NCBI RefSeq assembly: GCF_002813635.1
Contig: NZ_CP016382.1
Location: 1,240,001 to 1,304,000, forward strand
Source: Spiribacter roseus
GTDB taxonomy: Bacteria; Pseudomonadota; Gammaproteobacteria; Nitrococcales; Nitrococcaceae
Length of the DNA: 64,000 nucleotides
Direction: 5' to 3'
In this document: one piece after another, positions 33,252-41,050 of the stretch
Layout of the letters: the number at the start of each line of letters is the position of its first letter
Numbering within the stretch: position 1 is the stretch's first letter
Made by a program: the position numbers and the translations under genes
Notes under the pieces: generated by a model
Seen by the model: only the letters and a program-made list of their open reading frames with translations
What the model was told of the DNA's origin: nothing
The model's database searches: none

Positions 33252-34775
33252 ATGACGCAATTCACACTCGACAACCGTTATCCCGACGCACTCCCGGCGA
33301 CCGGCTACGCACACTGCGACCCGGCCCCCGCTCCGGCGCCGGCGCTGCTGCTGGTCAATGAACCACTCGCCGAAGCCCTCAACATCGCGCCATCGTGGTT
33401 GCAGGGTGCCGATGGCGCCGCGCTATGGACCGGCAACGGGCCCCTCGCCGGCACACGACCCGTTGCACTGGCCTATGCCGGGCATCAGTTCGGCCAGCCG
33501 GTGCCGCAGCTTGGCGACGGCCGGGCCCTGATTCTGGGACAGGTCACCACCCGTGACGGCGCCGTCGTTGACCTGCAGTTGAAAGGCTCCGGACGCACGC
33601 CTTTCTCGCGTGGCGGCGACGGACAGGCGGCGCTCGGGCCGGTGCTTCGGGAGTATATCGTCAGCGAGGCGATGCACGCGCTGGGTATCCCGACCACCCG
33701 GGCGCTGACCGTGGCCACCACCGGCGCAACGCTCGAGCGGCAGTTCGGCCCCGAGCCCGGCGCGGTCCTGACCCGCGTCGCGGCCAGTCATCTGCGCTTT
33801 GGCAGTTTCGAGTATTTTGCCCATCGCGGCGATACCGACGGACTGCAGGCACTGGTCGACATGGCCATCGACTGGCATGACCCGGACTGGCGCGATGCCT
33901 CGGCCAGCGAGCGCGCCGCCGCCCTGCTCGACCGCGTGGTCGAGCGCACCGCGGCGCTGATCAGCGAATGGTTGCGGGTGGGTTTCATTCACGGGGTGAT
34001 GAACACCGACAACATGACCCTCAGTGGCGAAACCCTCGACTACGGCCCATGTGCCTTCATGGACGGATTCCGGCCCGATCGAGTCTACAGCTCCATTGAT
34101 GTGCGTGGGCGCTACGCCTGGAACCAGCAGCCGCGCATCGGGCACTGGAACCTGACACGTCTGGCCGAATGCCTGCTGCCGTTGCTCGACCCCGATGAAG
34201 CGAGCGCCACACAGCGGGCGGAGCGGATCCTTGCCACCTACCCGGGCCGCTTCGAGGCGCACTACAACCGCGCACTGTCAGCCAAACTGGGGCTCACGGA
34301 CCTGCGCGGAGGCACGGACCCGGCCGTCGGGGAGGAAGCCACCGGGGAAGATGCCGAGCTCGCTGAGCGTTTGCTTGGACTGATGGCCCGGCATGAAGCG
34401 GACTTCACCAACACCTGGCGGGTGCTCGCCACAGACCGGCCCGATTCACCCGGCCAGTGCCGGGCGATGGGCGAGTGGCTGGGGCACGACGACGCCCTGG
34501 CGCAATGGATGGATGATTACGCCGCGCGTCTGCAGGCGGCGGGCATTGCCGAATCCACACGCCAGTCGCGGATGAACCACGCCAATCCGGCCGTGATTCC
34601 CCGCAACCATCAGGTCGAAGCCGCCCTCGACGCCGCCCGGCAAGGCGACATGGCGCCGGCCCGGCAACTGATCGACGCGCTCCAGTCGCCCTATCACCCC
34701 CCGCCGTCGGCGGCCTGGCTGCAACGGCCGCCGTCGTTGGCCGAGGTCGTGCCCGCCACGTTCTGCGGGACCTGA
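33252..34775 (+). CDS. selO: SelO/YdiU pseudokinase-fold protein AMPylase
   Basis: This 507-residue protein belongs to SelO, which transfers AMP to Ser, Thr or Tyr residues of partner proteins and is linked to redox stress. The nucleotide-binding core is seen in RTPFSRGGDGQAALGPVLRE (about 118-137) and the active site in GVMNTDNM and DYGPCAFMD. The conserved redox Cys is third from the C-terminus (Cys505, ending CGT), the position that holds selenocysteine in eukaryotes. The ATG at 33252 fits the family start. The last 82 bases overlap the convergent FNR-like regulator gene. Confidence 0.9.
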   Translation: MTQFTLDNRYPDALPATGYAHCDPAPAPAPALLLVNEPLAEALNIAPSWLQGADGAALWTGNGPLAGTRPVALAYAGHQFGQPVPQLGDGRALILGQVTTRDGAVVDLQLKGSGRTPFSRGGDGQAALGPVLREYIVSEAMHALGIPTTRALTVATTGATLERQFGPEPGAVLTRVAASHLRFGSFEYFAHRGDTDGLQALVDMAIDWHDPDWRDASASERAAALLDRVVERTAALISEWLRVGFIHGVMNTDNMTLSGETLDYGPCAFMDGFRPDRVYSSIDVRGRYAWNQQPRIGHWNLTRLAECLLPLLDPDEASATQRAERILATYPGRFEAHYNRALSAKLGLTDLRGGTDPAVGEEATGEDAELAERLLGLMARHEADFTNTWRVLATDRPDSPGQCRAMGEWLGHDDALAQWMDDYAARLQAAGIAESTRQSRMNHANPAVIPRNHQVEAALDAARQGDMAPARQLIDALQSPYHPPPSAAWLQRPPSLAEVVPATFCGT

Positions 34776-35503
34776 CGGGAGGGCGCCGCTGGACTGATCG
34801 AGGCGGCCATTGCCTGCAGACGCACCGTATCCAGGAACCGCACCCGGCGGCCGCTCGCGTGAATCAGGCCGTGGCGCCGGAACTGACCGAAGACCCGGCT
34901 CGTCGTCTCCGGCGTCAGCCCGACCGACTGCCCCAGATCCGCCCTCGACATCGGCAATCGCAGGGTCTCGGCCGAAGCCTCTGGCTCGGGCATGCGACGG
35001 CGCAGCGCCAGCAGGATGAACGCCAGCCTGGCCGGTGCCGCATGACCGGCCAGGGCCGCGTGGGCATCCTGCTCATTGAGGATGACCCCGCTCATCAGGC
35101 GCATGAGTTGACGCCGTAGCGCCGGGTGCTCATCGGCGACGCGGGACAGCGCCGGAAAGGACAGCGAACACACGGCGGTTCGCTCAAGGGCAATGGCGGT
35201 GTTGACGTAGTGACCGGCATGAATGGCGGTCAGGCCAAAGAATTCACCCGGCAGACGGAAGGACAGGACCTGCTCGTCGCCCGCAGCATCGTTGACAACG
35301 GTTTTTACGGCCCCGACGCGCACCGCATAGATCGCCTGAAAAGGCTCACCCTGCCGGTAGAGGGTGGTCCCTGCGGGAACTGAAGCATGCTGGGTCGCCA
35401 GCTGGCGTAGCCGATCCATGACGCTTGCCCCAAGGACGGCAGGGGAAACGGCATCCAGCACCAGGCAGGGTGAGGACTCACTTGGGGGGTTATCGTTATC
35501 CAT
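34694..35503 (-). CDS. FNR/Anr-like regulator lacking the Fe-S cysteines
   Basis: This 269-residue regulator aligns with FNR through the effector domain (LYAIRSG-like YAVRVGAV, GDEQVLSFRLPGEFFG) and the DNA-binding helix (ETTSRVFGQF, residues 199-208), which keeps the Glu-x-x-Ser-Arg pattern that reads TTGAT half-sites. FNR needs three N-terminal cysteines plus one internal one for its oxygen-sensing cluster; here only Cys13 and Cys112 (equivalent to the internal one) remain, so it cannot hold the normal cluster. The last 30 residues are an unusual tail encoded opposite selO. It is divergent, by 140 bases, from the SQR-like operon, its likely target. Confidence 0.85.
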   Translation of the reverse strand: MDNDNPPSESSPCLVLDAVSPAVLGASVMDRLRQLATQHASVPAGTTLYRQGEPFQAIYAVRVGAVKTVVNDAAGDEQVLSFRLPGEFFGLTAIHAGHYVNTAIALERTAVCSLSFPALSRVADEHPALRRQLMRLMSGVILNEQDAHAALAGHAAPARLAFILLALRRRMPEPEASAETLRLPMSRADLGQSVGLTPETTSRVFGQFRRHGLIHASGRRVRFLDTVRLQAMAASISPAAPSRQVPQNVAGTTSANDGGRCSQAADGGG

Positions 35504-35560
35504 GGCTATCCGTCTTCAATGGATAATCCGACAGTCTTGCAGAGATGACGCCGGGGCTCG

Positions 35561-35573
35561 GTGACATTGTCAC
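35561..35573. promoter_or_regulatory. Perfect palindrome, candidate CRP/FNR-family operator
   Basis: GTGACATTGTCAC is a perfect 13-base inverted repeat between the FNR-like gene and the SQR-like operon. It has TGA and TCA half-site cores separated by five bases, one fewer than in FNR sites. Its centre lies about 42 bases before the start expected from a CATGAT (35597-35602), where such activators usually bind. Confidence 0.5.
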
Positions 35574-35594
35574 TGTCCCCCCACCGATTGCCGC

Positions 35595-35608
35595 GCCATG
35601 ATCATGGC
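35595..35608. promoter_or_regulatory. Perfect 14-base palindrome overlapping the presumed promoter
   Basis: GCCATGATCATGGC is a perfect inverted repeat about 36 bases before the SQR-like start codon. It overlaps the possible -10 element and could be a second operator. Confidence 0.35.
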
Positions 35609-35643
35609 ATGAAGGCATAAAGACCTTCCCCTAGGAGGACAGA

Positions 35644-36978
35644 ATGACTGATTCAGATCCCGTAAAGACCTCCCGCCGGCGGTTTCTTGCCGGTTCCGCC
35701 ATGGCGGCCGGTGCGGCCGCCAGCGGCATCGCCGGCGGCGCCCTTTTCAAAAGCGGCAGTGCCCGGGCGGTGTCGACCAATGCGCGCATCGTCATCGCCG
35801 GTGCCGGCGCCGCGGGGCTTTCCATCGCCACCCGTCTGAGCCGGCAGCTGGACGGCGCCCGCATCACCCTCATCGACAGCCGCGAGATCCATCTCTACCA
35901 GCCCGGATTGACGCTGGTTGGCACAGGCATCTGGGAACCTGCCCAGGTTGAGGATCGAAATGCCCGATACATCCCCGATCAGGCGGAATGGATCCGCGAT
36001 GACGTCGTTGCCTTCCACCCCGACAGCAACCAGGTCGAGACGTCGGGGGGCAGTCGGGTCGACTACGACTATCTGGTCGTCACCACCGGGCTGCAACTGA
36101 ACTTCGATGAGATCGAGGGCATGGACCCAAGCCTGATTGGCAGCGACGGAATCGGCTGTGTCTATGCCAGTCCACAGAATGCCTCGCGCACCTGGGAGGC
36201 GGCCCGGCAGTATATCGATGAAGGCGGCGTCGGGCTTTTCACCCGTCCCCCGGGGCCGATCAAATGTGCCGGCGCACCGCTGAAGGTGACCATGCTCATC
36301 GAGGATGAGCTGCAGAACAACGGCACCCGGGCCGAGGCGGAGATGCATTATCTGCCGCCCGGTGAGGGGCTGTTCTCGCAGCCCGACATCCACGAGTTTC
36401 TCAAAAGCTATTTCCCCGAACAGCGGGATATCGCCATTGACTGGAGTCATCCGCTGACCGGCATCGACCCGGGCAACCGGCGGGCGACCTTCGGCACGCC
36501 GGAGGGGGCGCAGACAATCGACTACGACTTCATCCATGTCGTACCGCCCATGTCGGCCCCGGACATGATCCGCTATGGCGATCTGGGCTGGCAGGAAGGC
36601 GATTTCCAGGGCTGGATGGAAGTGGATCAGTACAGCCTGCAGCACCGCCGCTACCCGAACGTCTTCGGTGCCGGTGACGTGGTGGGCACGCCGGTGGGCA
36701 AGACCGCTGCCAGTGTCAAGGCCCAGGCACCGGTGGTCGCCGACAACGTGGTGGCCGCCATCGAGGACCGCGAACTCCCCATGGAATGGACGGGCTATAC
36801 CTCCTGCCCGCTCATTACCGAGAAGGGCCAGGCCATGCTGGTCGAGTTCGACTTCAGCCTCGAGATGACGCCCTCGTTCGACTTCCTCAATCCGTTCGAG
36901 CCGCAGTGGGCCCCATGGTTTCTCAAGGAACGCATGCTGCATGCCGCCTACAACGCGATGATGCGCGGCCGGGTATAA
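35644..36978 (+). CDS. Tat-exported SQR-like FAD-dependent oxidoreductase
   Basis: This 444-residue flavoprotein resembles sulfide:quinone oxidoreductase. A twin-arginine signal (SRRRFLAG, residues 10-17) sends it to the periplasmic side; the FAD site is IVIAGAGAAGLS (49-60) and the second dinucleotide motif is FGAGDVVG (341-348). Three cysteines, 172, 208 (IKCAGAP) and 388 (TSCPLI), correspond in order to the catalytic cysteines of SQR. The enzyme probably oxidises sulfide and feeds quinones, although a flavocytochrome-c-like role is possible. An AGGAGG site lies five bases before the ATG. It leads a three-gene operon with a small membrane protein and a SLAC1 channel, with a HiPIP gene next. 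Confidence 0.85.
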   Translation: MTDSDPVKTSRRRFLAGSAMAAGAAASGIAGGALFKSGSARAVSTNARIVIAGAGAAGLSIATRLSRQLDGARITLIDSREIHLYQPGLTLVGTGIWEPAQVEDRNARYIPDQAEWIRDDVVAFHPDSNQVETSGGSRVDYDYLVVTTGLQLNFDEIEGMDPSLIGSDGIGCVYASPQNASRTWEAARQYIDEGGVGLFTRPPGPIKCAGAPLKVTMLIEDELQNNGTRAEAEMHYLPPGEGLFSQPDIHEFLKSYFPEQRDIAIDWSHPLTGIDPGNRRATFGTPEGAQTIDYDFIHVVPPMSAPDMIRYGDLGWQEGDFQGWMEVDQYSLQHRRYPNVFGAGDVVGTPVGKTAASVKAQAPVVADNVVAAIEDRELPMEWTGYTSCPLITEKGQAMLVEFDFSLEMTPSFDFLNPFEPQWAPWFLKERMLHAAYNAMMRGRV

Positions 36979-36989
36979 GGAGGCCTGTC

Positions 36990-37337
36990 ATGGAATTTTC
37001 GATTTTTGGCATTCTGGCCGTTGTTCTCGAGCTGTTCCGGCCGATCCTTCTGCCGCTGGGAGTCCTGATTGCGGCCGATCTTTTGCTACTGGCCATCGTC
37101 ATCGGCCGGCATCGGCGCCTGAACGTGGCACGCGGGCTCCGCACGGCGGCCAGCATCGGCGTTGTGCTGGGCCTCGCGGCGGCGCTGTACTTTCCCGTCT
37201 GGACCGGCGCCGGCCTGACCCAGCTGCAGAGTCTGGTCGACTATCTCGCCATCATTGCGGCGGGCGTGGGCATCGGTTTTGCCGCGGCCTGCGCGGTGTA
37301 TCCGCCCGTTCAACTGTTACTGAGGAAAACCGCCTGA
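36990..37337 (+). CDS. Small membrane protein of unknown function
   Basis: I do not recognise this 115-residue protein with confidence. It has about three hydrophobic helices (residues 5-32, 50-70 and 80-108), a short basic loop GRHRRLN between the first two, and no obvious cofactor residues. AAGGAGG precedes the ATG. It lies 11 bases after the SQR-like gene and three before the SLAC1 gene, so it is probably a partner subunit, perhaps a membrane anchor for the flavoprotein or a channel accessory. Confidence 0.72.
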   Translation: MEFSIFGILAVVLELFRPILLPLGVLIAADLLLLAIVIGRHRRLNVARGLRTAASIGVVLGLAAALYFPVWTGAGLTQLQSLVDYLAIIAAGVGIGFAAACAVYPPVQLLLRKTA

Positions 37338-37340
37338 TCC

Positions 37341-38297
37341 ATGAGCGAACACTCGCGACTGCAGCACCTGCCCATTGCCCTGTTCGCCATGGTGATGGGC
37401 CTGTCGGGCCTGACACTGGTCTGGCAGAAATCCGCGACAATGCTCCCGCTGTCCCCCGCGATCGGTCAGGGCCTTCTAGTCCTGACCGGGGGACTGTTCA
37501 CCGTGCTACTGCTCGCCTATGCCCTCAAGGCGGTCCGCTATCGTGACGCGGTGCGTGCGGAGCTCGATCACCCGGTCAAGCTCAGCTTTTTCCCCACCAT
37601 CAGCATCAGCCTGATTCTGCTGGGCACCGCTACACGGCACTCCCTGCCCGACCTTTCGATCGTGCTCTGGGGCATCGGTGCGGCGCTGCATCTGGTGCTA
37701 ACCCTGTTCATCGTCAATCGCTGGATGCATCACGAACACTTTCAGATCATCCACATCAACCCGGCCTGGTTCATTCCCGCGGTAGGCAACATCCTCATCC
37801 CCATCGCCGGCATGACCCATGGCCAAGTCTCGATTTCGTGGTTTTTCTTCAGCATTGGCCTGGTTTTCTGGATCATCCTGCTGACCATCATTTTCTACCG
37901 GGTGATCTTCCATGACCCGCTCCCGGGGCGGCTCCTGCCAACGCTGTTCATCCTGGTCGCGCCGCCCGCCGTGGGCTTCATCGCCTACGAGGGAATGGTC
38001 GGCGACATTGATCCGTTCAGTCGTATCCTGTTCAACACCGCGCTGTTCATGACGCTGCTGCTGGTCACGCAGGTCCGGCGGTTTGCCGCCCTGTCGTTCT
38101 TTCTGTCGTTCTGGGCCTACTCCTTCCCGCTGGCCGCAATGACCATCGCCGCGATGGTCTACTACCAGCAGACAGCCGCGAACTGGGCCCTGGGCCTGAG
38201 CGGGCTGCTGCTCGCAGTCACCAGCGCGGTGATTGCATGGCTGATCGTACTCACCATCCGGGCCGCCAGTCGGGGCCAGATCTGTGTGCCCGAATGA
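37341..38297 (+). CDS. SLAC1/TehA-family anion channel or transporter
   Basis: This 318-residue membrane protein has ten predicted helices of the tellurite/SLAC1 type, with the HPVKLSFFPTISISLILLG segment (parts at about 76-94), HPA/INPAWFIPAVG (about 138-149) and regular proline-containing helices. Family members conduct small anions; Ssu1-type relatives export sulfite. Co-transcription with an SQR-like enzyme suggests export or balance of a sulfur oxyanion or other anion made during sulfide oxidation. It follows the small membrane protein by three bases. Confidence 0.83.
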   Translation: MSEHSRLQHLPIALFAMVMGLSGLTLVWQKSATMLPLSPAIGQGLLVLTGGLFTVLLLAYALKAVRYRDAVRAELDHPVKLSFFPTISISLILLGTATRHSLPDLSIVLWGIGAALHLVLTLFIVNRWMHHEHFQIIHINPAWFIPAVGNILIPIAGMTHGQVSISWFFFSIGLVFWIILLTIIFYRVIFHDPLPGRLLPTLFILVAPPAVGFIAYEGMVGDIDPFSRILFNTALFMTLLLVTQVRRFAALSFFLSFWAYSFPLAAMTIAAMVYYQQTAANWALGLSGLLLAVTSAVIAWLIVLTIRAASRGQICVPE

Positions 38298-38442
38298 CCG
38301 ATCCGTGCGCCGGAATCGAACTTGCGCCAGATCAACTCCTGCCGCCCCAAGGCTTTCCCGCAGCCGTCGCAGCGGTTACCGTACGCATGGAGATTGAAAC
38401 GTTTACAAATCAATTTCCTGATGACCATCAAGGGGAAAATCA
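38298..38442. other. Intergenic region before the HiPIP gene
   Basis: This 145-base gap is locally AT-richer near its end. It holds a TTGAAA (38394-38399) that could be a -35 element and an AAGGGG Shine-Dalgarno site before the HiPIP ATG. No convincing -10 element, operator or terminator was found. Confidence 0.4.
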
Positions 38443-38781
38443 ATGACTGACAATAACTTCCGTAACGATCGCCGGCGCCTGCTGCGGGGCGCGCTGATGG
38501 GCATTGCCGCTGCGCCCATCGGTTACATGGGTCTGCGCGGCTCCAACGCTCTGGCGCAGGACATGCCCAAGCTCGCCGAGGACGATCCCCAGGCGATCGC
38601 CCTCAATTATGTGCATGACGCCACTGAAAAGGACGACATGCGTGAGCCGGACGCTGTCTGCGCCAACTGCCGCCTCTACCTCGGCAGCCGCGGCGACGAG
38701 TGGGGCGGCTGCACGGCCTTCCCCGGCAAGGCGGTCAACACCAACGGCTGGTGCAGCGCCTGGGTGCGTGCCAGCGGCTGA
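38443..38781 (+). CDS. hip: High-potential iron-sulfur protein (HiPIP)
   Basis: This 112-residue periplasmic electron carrier has a Tat signal (DRRRLLRGA near residues 9-17, ending near ALA-Q) and a mature domain with four cluster cysteines, 73, 76, 90 and 104, in the HiPIP arrangement C-x2-C-x13-C-x13-C, with the usual GG before the third and GW before the fourth. HiPIPs carry electrons between the bc1 complex and oxidases or reaction centres in purple bacteria and halophiles. It lies just after the SQR/SLAC1 operon, separated by a 145-base gap, and is followed by a strong terminator. Confidence 0.93.
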   Translation: MTDNNFRNDRRRLLRGALMGIAAAPIGYMGLRGSNALAQDMPKLAEDDPQAIALNYVHDATEKDDMREPDAVCANCRLYLGSRGDEWGGCTAFPGKAVNTNGWCSAWVRASG

Positions 38782-38805
38782 CAGCCGTCCGCGTCAACGC
38801 CCTGC

Positions 38806-38841
38806 AACCCCCGGGCTCGCGCCGCGAGCCGGGGGTTTTTT
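38806..38841 (+). terminator. Rho-independent terminator after HiPIP
   Basis: A long GC-rich stem (AACCCCC/GGGGGTT with a second part CTCGC/GCGAG and one bulged G) is followed by six Ts. It lies 25 bases beyond the HiPIP stop. Confidence 0.85.
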
Positions 38842-38890
38842 CGCCCCCACAGCCGCTAGCCCCCAAGCCCGCCACCGGAGGCCACCTGGC

Positions 38891-39664
38891 ATGACCCGAT
38901 CCCTACTTGCGACCCTCATTCTTCTGATCCCCGGCCTGGCCGGCGCCCAGGCCCAGGACCCGGCACTGCCCGATCCGATCGCGGCCCTGGAGGACCGGGG
39001 GGCGACCATCGGTGAGACCTTTGACGCACCGGGCGGCCTCACCGGGTATACCGTGAGCTTTCAGGGTCAGACCCTCACCGCTTATGTCACCAACGCTCAG
39101 GATCATGTGGTCGTGGGCACGCTCCTCGACGGTGACGGCACCAACCTGTCCCAGCCGGTCCTGTCCGCGGCAGCCAACGCCGCGCGGCCACAGAGCGAAT
39201 GGGATGAGGTGGCCAACGCCAGCTGGATCGCCGATGGCAGCGACTCGGCCGAGCGTGTGATCTATGCCTTTACCGACCCGAACTGCCCCTACTGCAGCCG
39301 TTTCTACGAGCAGACCCGCGACTGGGTGGATGCCGGGGCCGTGCAGATCCGCCACGTCATGGTGGGTGTCCTGCGCGAGGACAGTCTCGGCAAAGCCGCG
39401 ACTCTGCTGGCGGCGGATGATCCGGCCGCCGCACTGGCCGAACATGAGGCCCGTTTCGACAGTGGTGGTACGCCACCCGCCGAGTCCATCCCGGCGTCCA
39501 GTCAGCAGGCCGTGGCATCCAATAACGAATTGATGAGCCGACTGGGGATTCGCGGTACGCCCTCGGTCTACTACCGCGACGACAGTGGCGATATCCGCCT
39601 GGTGCGCGGCCTGCCGCGTGGCGAGCGGCTCATCGATGTGATGGGCGGGGCAAAGCCCGAGTAA
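38891..39664 (+). CDS. dsbG: DsbG/DsbC-like thiol:disulfide interchange protein
   Basis: This 257-residue secreted protein begins with a signal peptide (cleavage expected after AGAQA, about residue 21), has an N-terminal dimerisation domain (about 25-95), and a thioredoxin domain with the redox pair Cys132-Cys135 (DPNCPYC) and the cis-proline loop GTPSVYY. Its closest family is DsbG/DsbC, which isomerises disulfides or protects single cysteines. The stop codon directly abuts that of the convergent aminotransferase. Confidence 0.83.
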   Translation: MTRSLLATLILLIPGLAGAQAQDPALPDPIAALEDRGATIGETFDAPGGLTGYTVSFQGQTLTAYVTNAQDHVVVGTLLDGDGTNLSQPVLSAAANAARPQSEWDEVANASWIADGSDSAERVIYAFTDPNCPYCSRFYEQTRDWVDAGAVQIRHVMVGVLREDSLGKAATLLAADDPAAALAEHEARFDSGGTPPAESIPASSQQAVASNNELMSRLGIRGTPSVYYRDDSGDIRLVRGLPRGERLIDVMGGAKPE

Positions 39665-40522
39665 TCAGTACTGCAGCCGCTCGCGGCTGCGCTGAATATA
39701 GTGCGAGCGGATCCGGTGGGTGGCCGGCCCCGGCCTGCCATCACCGATGGCCACGCCGTCCACCGCCACCACCGGGGTCACGAACGCCGTGGCACTGGTG
39801 ATGAACGCCTCGCGCGCCTGCTGGGCCTCGGCCACCGTGAATGGGCGCTCGATGACCGCAGCGCCGGTCTCCCGCGAGTAATCCAGAACCGCCGCGCGGG
39901 TGATCCCGTGGAGGATATCCGGCGACGTAGGCCGGGTGACGAGCGCCCCGTCGGCACGGATGATGTGCGCGTTGCTGGAGCTGCCCTCAGTGACCGTTCC
40001 TCCTTCCACCATCCAGACATCATCCGCGCCCTGCTCCACCGCCAGGGTCTTCATCATTGATGGGTAGAGCAGCTGGGTGGTCTTGATGTCACGCCGGTGC
40101 CAGCGCAGATCCGGCTGGGTGATCACCCTCAGCCCGGTCCCGGTGGCGGCGGTCTCGAGCAGCGACTGAGCCTGGGTGAAGAGCACGACCGAGGGTTGGC
40201 AGGTGGTGGGCTGGAGAAAGCTGCGATCCGCCACGCCTCGGCTGACCTGCAGATAGACCAGCCCCTCGTTCAGGGCATTACGGCGGATGAGCTCGCGATG
40301 CAGCTCGAGCAGTCCGGCAGCCCGGAGGTCGAAATCGATGCCGAGCTCGGCAAGGCTTCGGCACAGCCGCTGCTGGTGGGCCTCGAAATCCACCATCCCG
40401 CCATCCACCACGGCGGTGACTTCGTAGACCGCATCGGCAAAGAGGACGCCGCGATCAAAGACGGACAGGCAGGCGGCGTCCTCAGGCAGAAACTCGCCGT
40501 TGACGTAAACGATGCGCGACAT
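39665..40522 (-). CDS. dat: D-amino-acid transaminase (PLP fold type IV)
   Basis: This 285-residue PLP enzyme matches D-amino-acid transaminase: VFDRGVLFADAVYEV (22-36), the PLP lysine Lys147 in RRDIKTTQLLYPSM, and EGGTVTEGSSSNAHI. D-amino-acid transaminases make D-Ala and D-Glu from D-amino donors; related branched-chain enzymes share the fold, but RRDIKT favours the D-type. The ATG at 40522 matches the family start. The pilX gene ends 39 bases upstream, so it may be transcribed with the pilin genes. It is not an EctB substitute, since EctB is fold type I. Confidence 0.83.
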   Translation of the reverse strand: MSRIVYVNGEFLPEDAACLSVFDRGVLFADAVYEVTAVVDGGMVDFEAHQQRLCRSLAELGIDFDLRAAGLLELHRELIRRNALNEGLVYLQVSRGVADRSFLQPTTCQPSVVLFTQAQSLLETAATGTGLRVITQPDLRWHRRDIKTTQLLYPSMMKTLAVEQGADDVWMVEGGTVTEGSSSNAHIIRADGALVTRPTSPDILHGITRAAVLDYSRETGAAVIERPFTVAEAQQAREAFITSATAFVTPVVAVDGVAIGDGRPGPATHRIRSHYIQRSRERLQY

Positions 40523-40561
40523 CTCTCGACTTCCCCCCGGCACGGATGAGCATCAAGGATA

Positions 40562-41050
40562 TCACTGCAGCGCCCGCCAGGTTCGCAGCGGTGAACCGTC
40601 CACGAGCCTCGCCTGCAGCAGCACACTGGCCCGGGTGGCACCACGGCCACCGGCGAGCGCTGAGATGCGATAGCCGCAGCCACCGTCGCTGCAGTCGGGC
40701 CTGCTTACCGGGCGAAGCCGTTCGACGAGAACCCGCAGGGGTGGCGCGCCATCGTCTGTCCGGTGGGGCAGCGACAGCGTCCGGCCCTCGGCCATAAGCA
40801 CCGCCCGCCAGGCACGCCGGCGGGGCACCGGCGTGGGCTGCAGGGCCGGCCGGGACCACTGCGCGGCCTGCCGGGCCGCCTCGCGCAGGGCGAACTCCGC
40901 CGCCTCGAGGGCCTGGGCCTGATCGATGGTCGCCGTGACGGTGCGAATCTGCAGACGGGCGCGCTCGAGTGCCGTCAGCGTAATGAGCGAGACGATCAAC
41001 ACCACGCCCAGAACCCCGACAAGCGCGATCCCGCGTTGCCGGCGTCTCAT
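40562..41050 (-). CDS. pilX: PilX-type minor pilin assembly protein
   Basis: This 162-residue protein has a short basic leader ending RQRG, then IALVGVLGVVLIVSLITL, the hydrophobic helix of type IV prepilins with PilX-type features (no conserved Glu5). The rest is a soluble domain with a Cys pair (CSDGGC). It follows pilW with a four-base overlap. PilX-family proteins join the initiation complex of type IV pili. Identification rests on leader and order, not on a strong family match. Confidence 0.7.
   Translation of the reverse strand: MRRRQRGIALVGVLGVVLIVSLITLTALERARLQIRTVTATIDQAQALEAAEFALREAARQAAQWSRPALQPTPVPRRRAWRAVLMAEGRTLSLPHRTDDGAPPLRVLVERLRPVSRPDCSDGGCGYRISALAGGRGATRASVLLQARLVDGSPLRTWRALQ

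Noticed and set aside
35561-35573. Classical CRP or FNR site reading of the palindrome
   Set aside because: The spacing between half-sites is five bases, not six, so it is listed only as a candidate operator of this family.
38237-38446. Short open frame between the SLAC1 and HiPIP genes
   Set aside because: It would give only about 50 residues after its best ATG, has no recognisable protein character, and covers the region expected to hold the HiPIP promoter.
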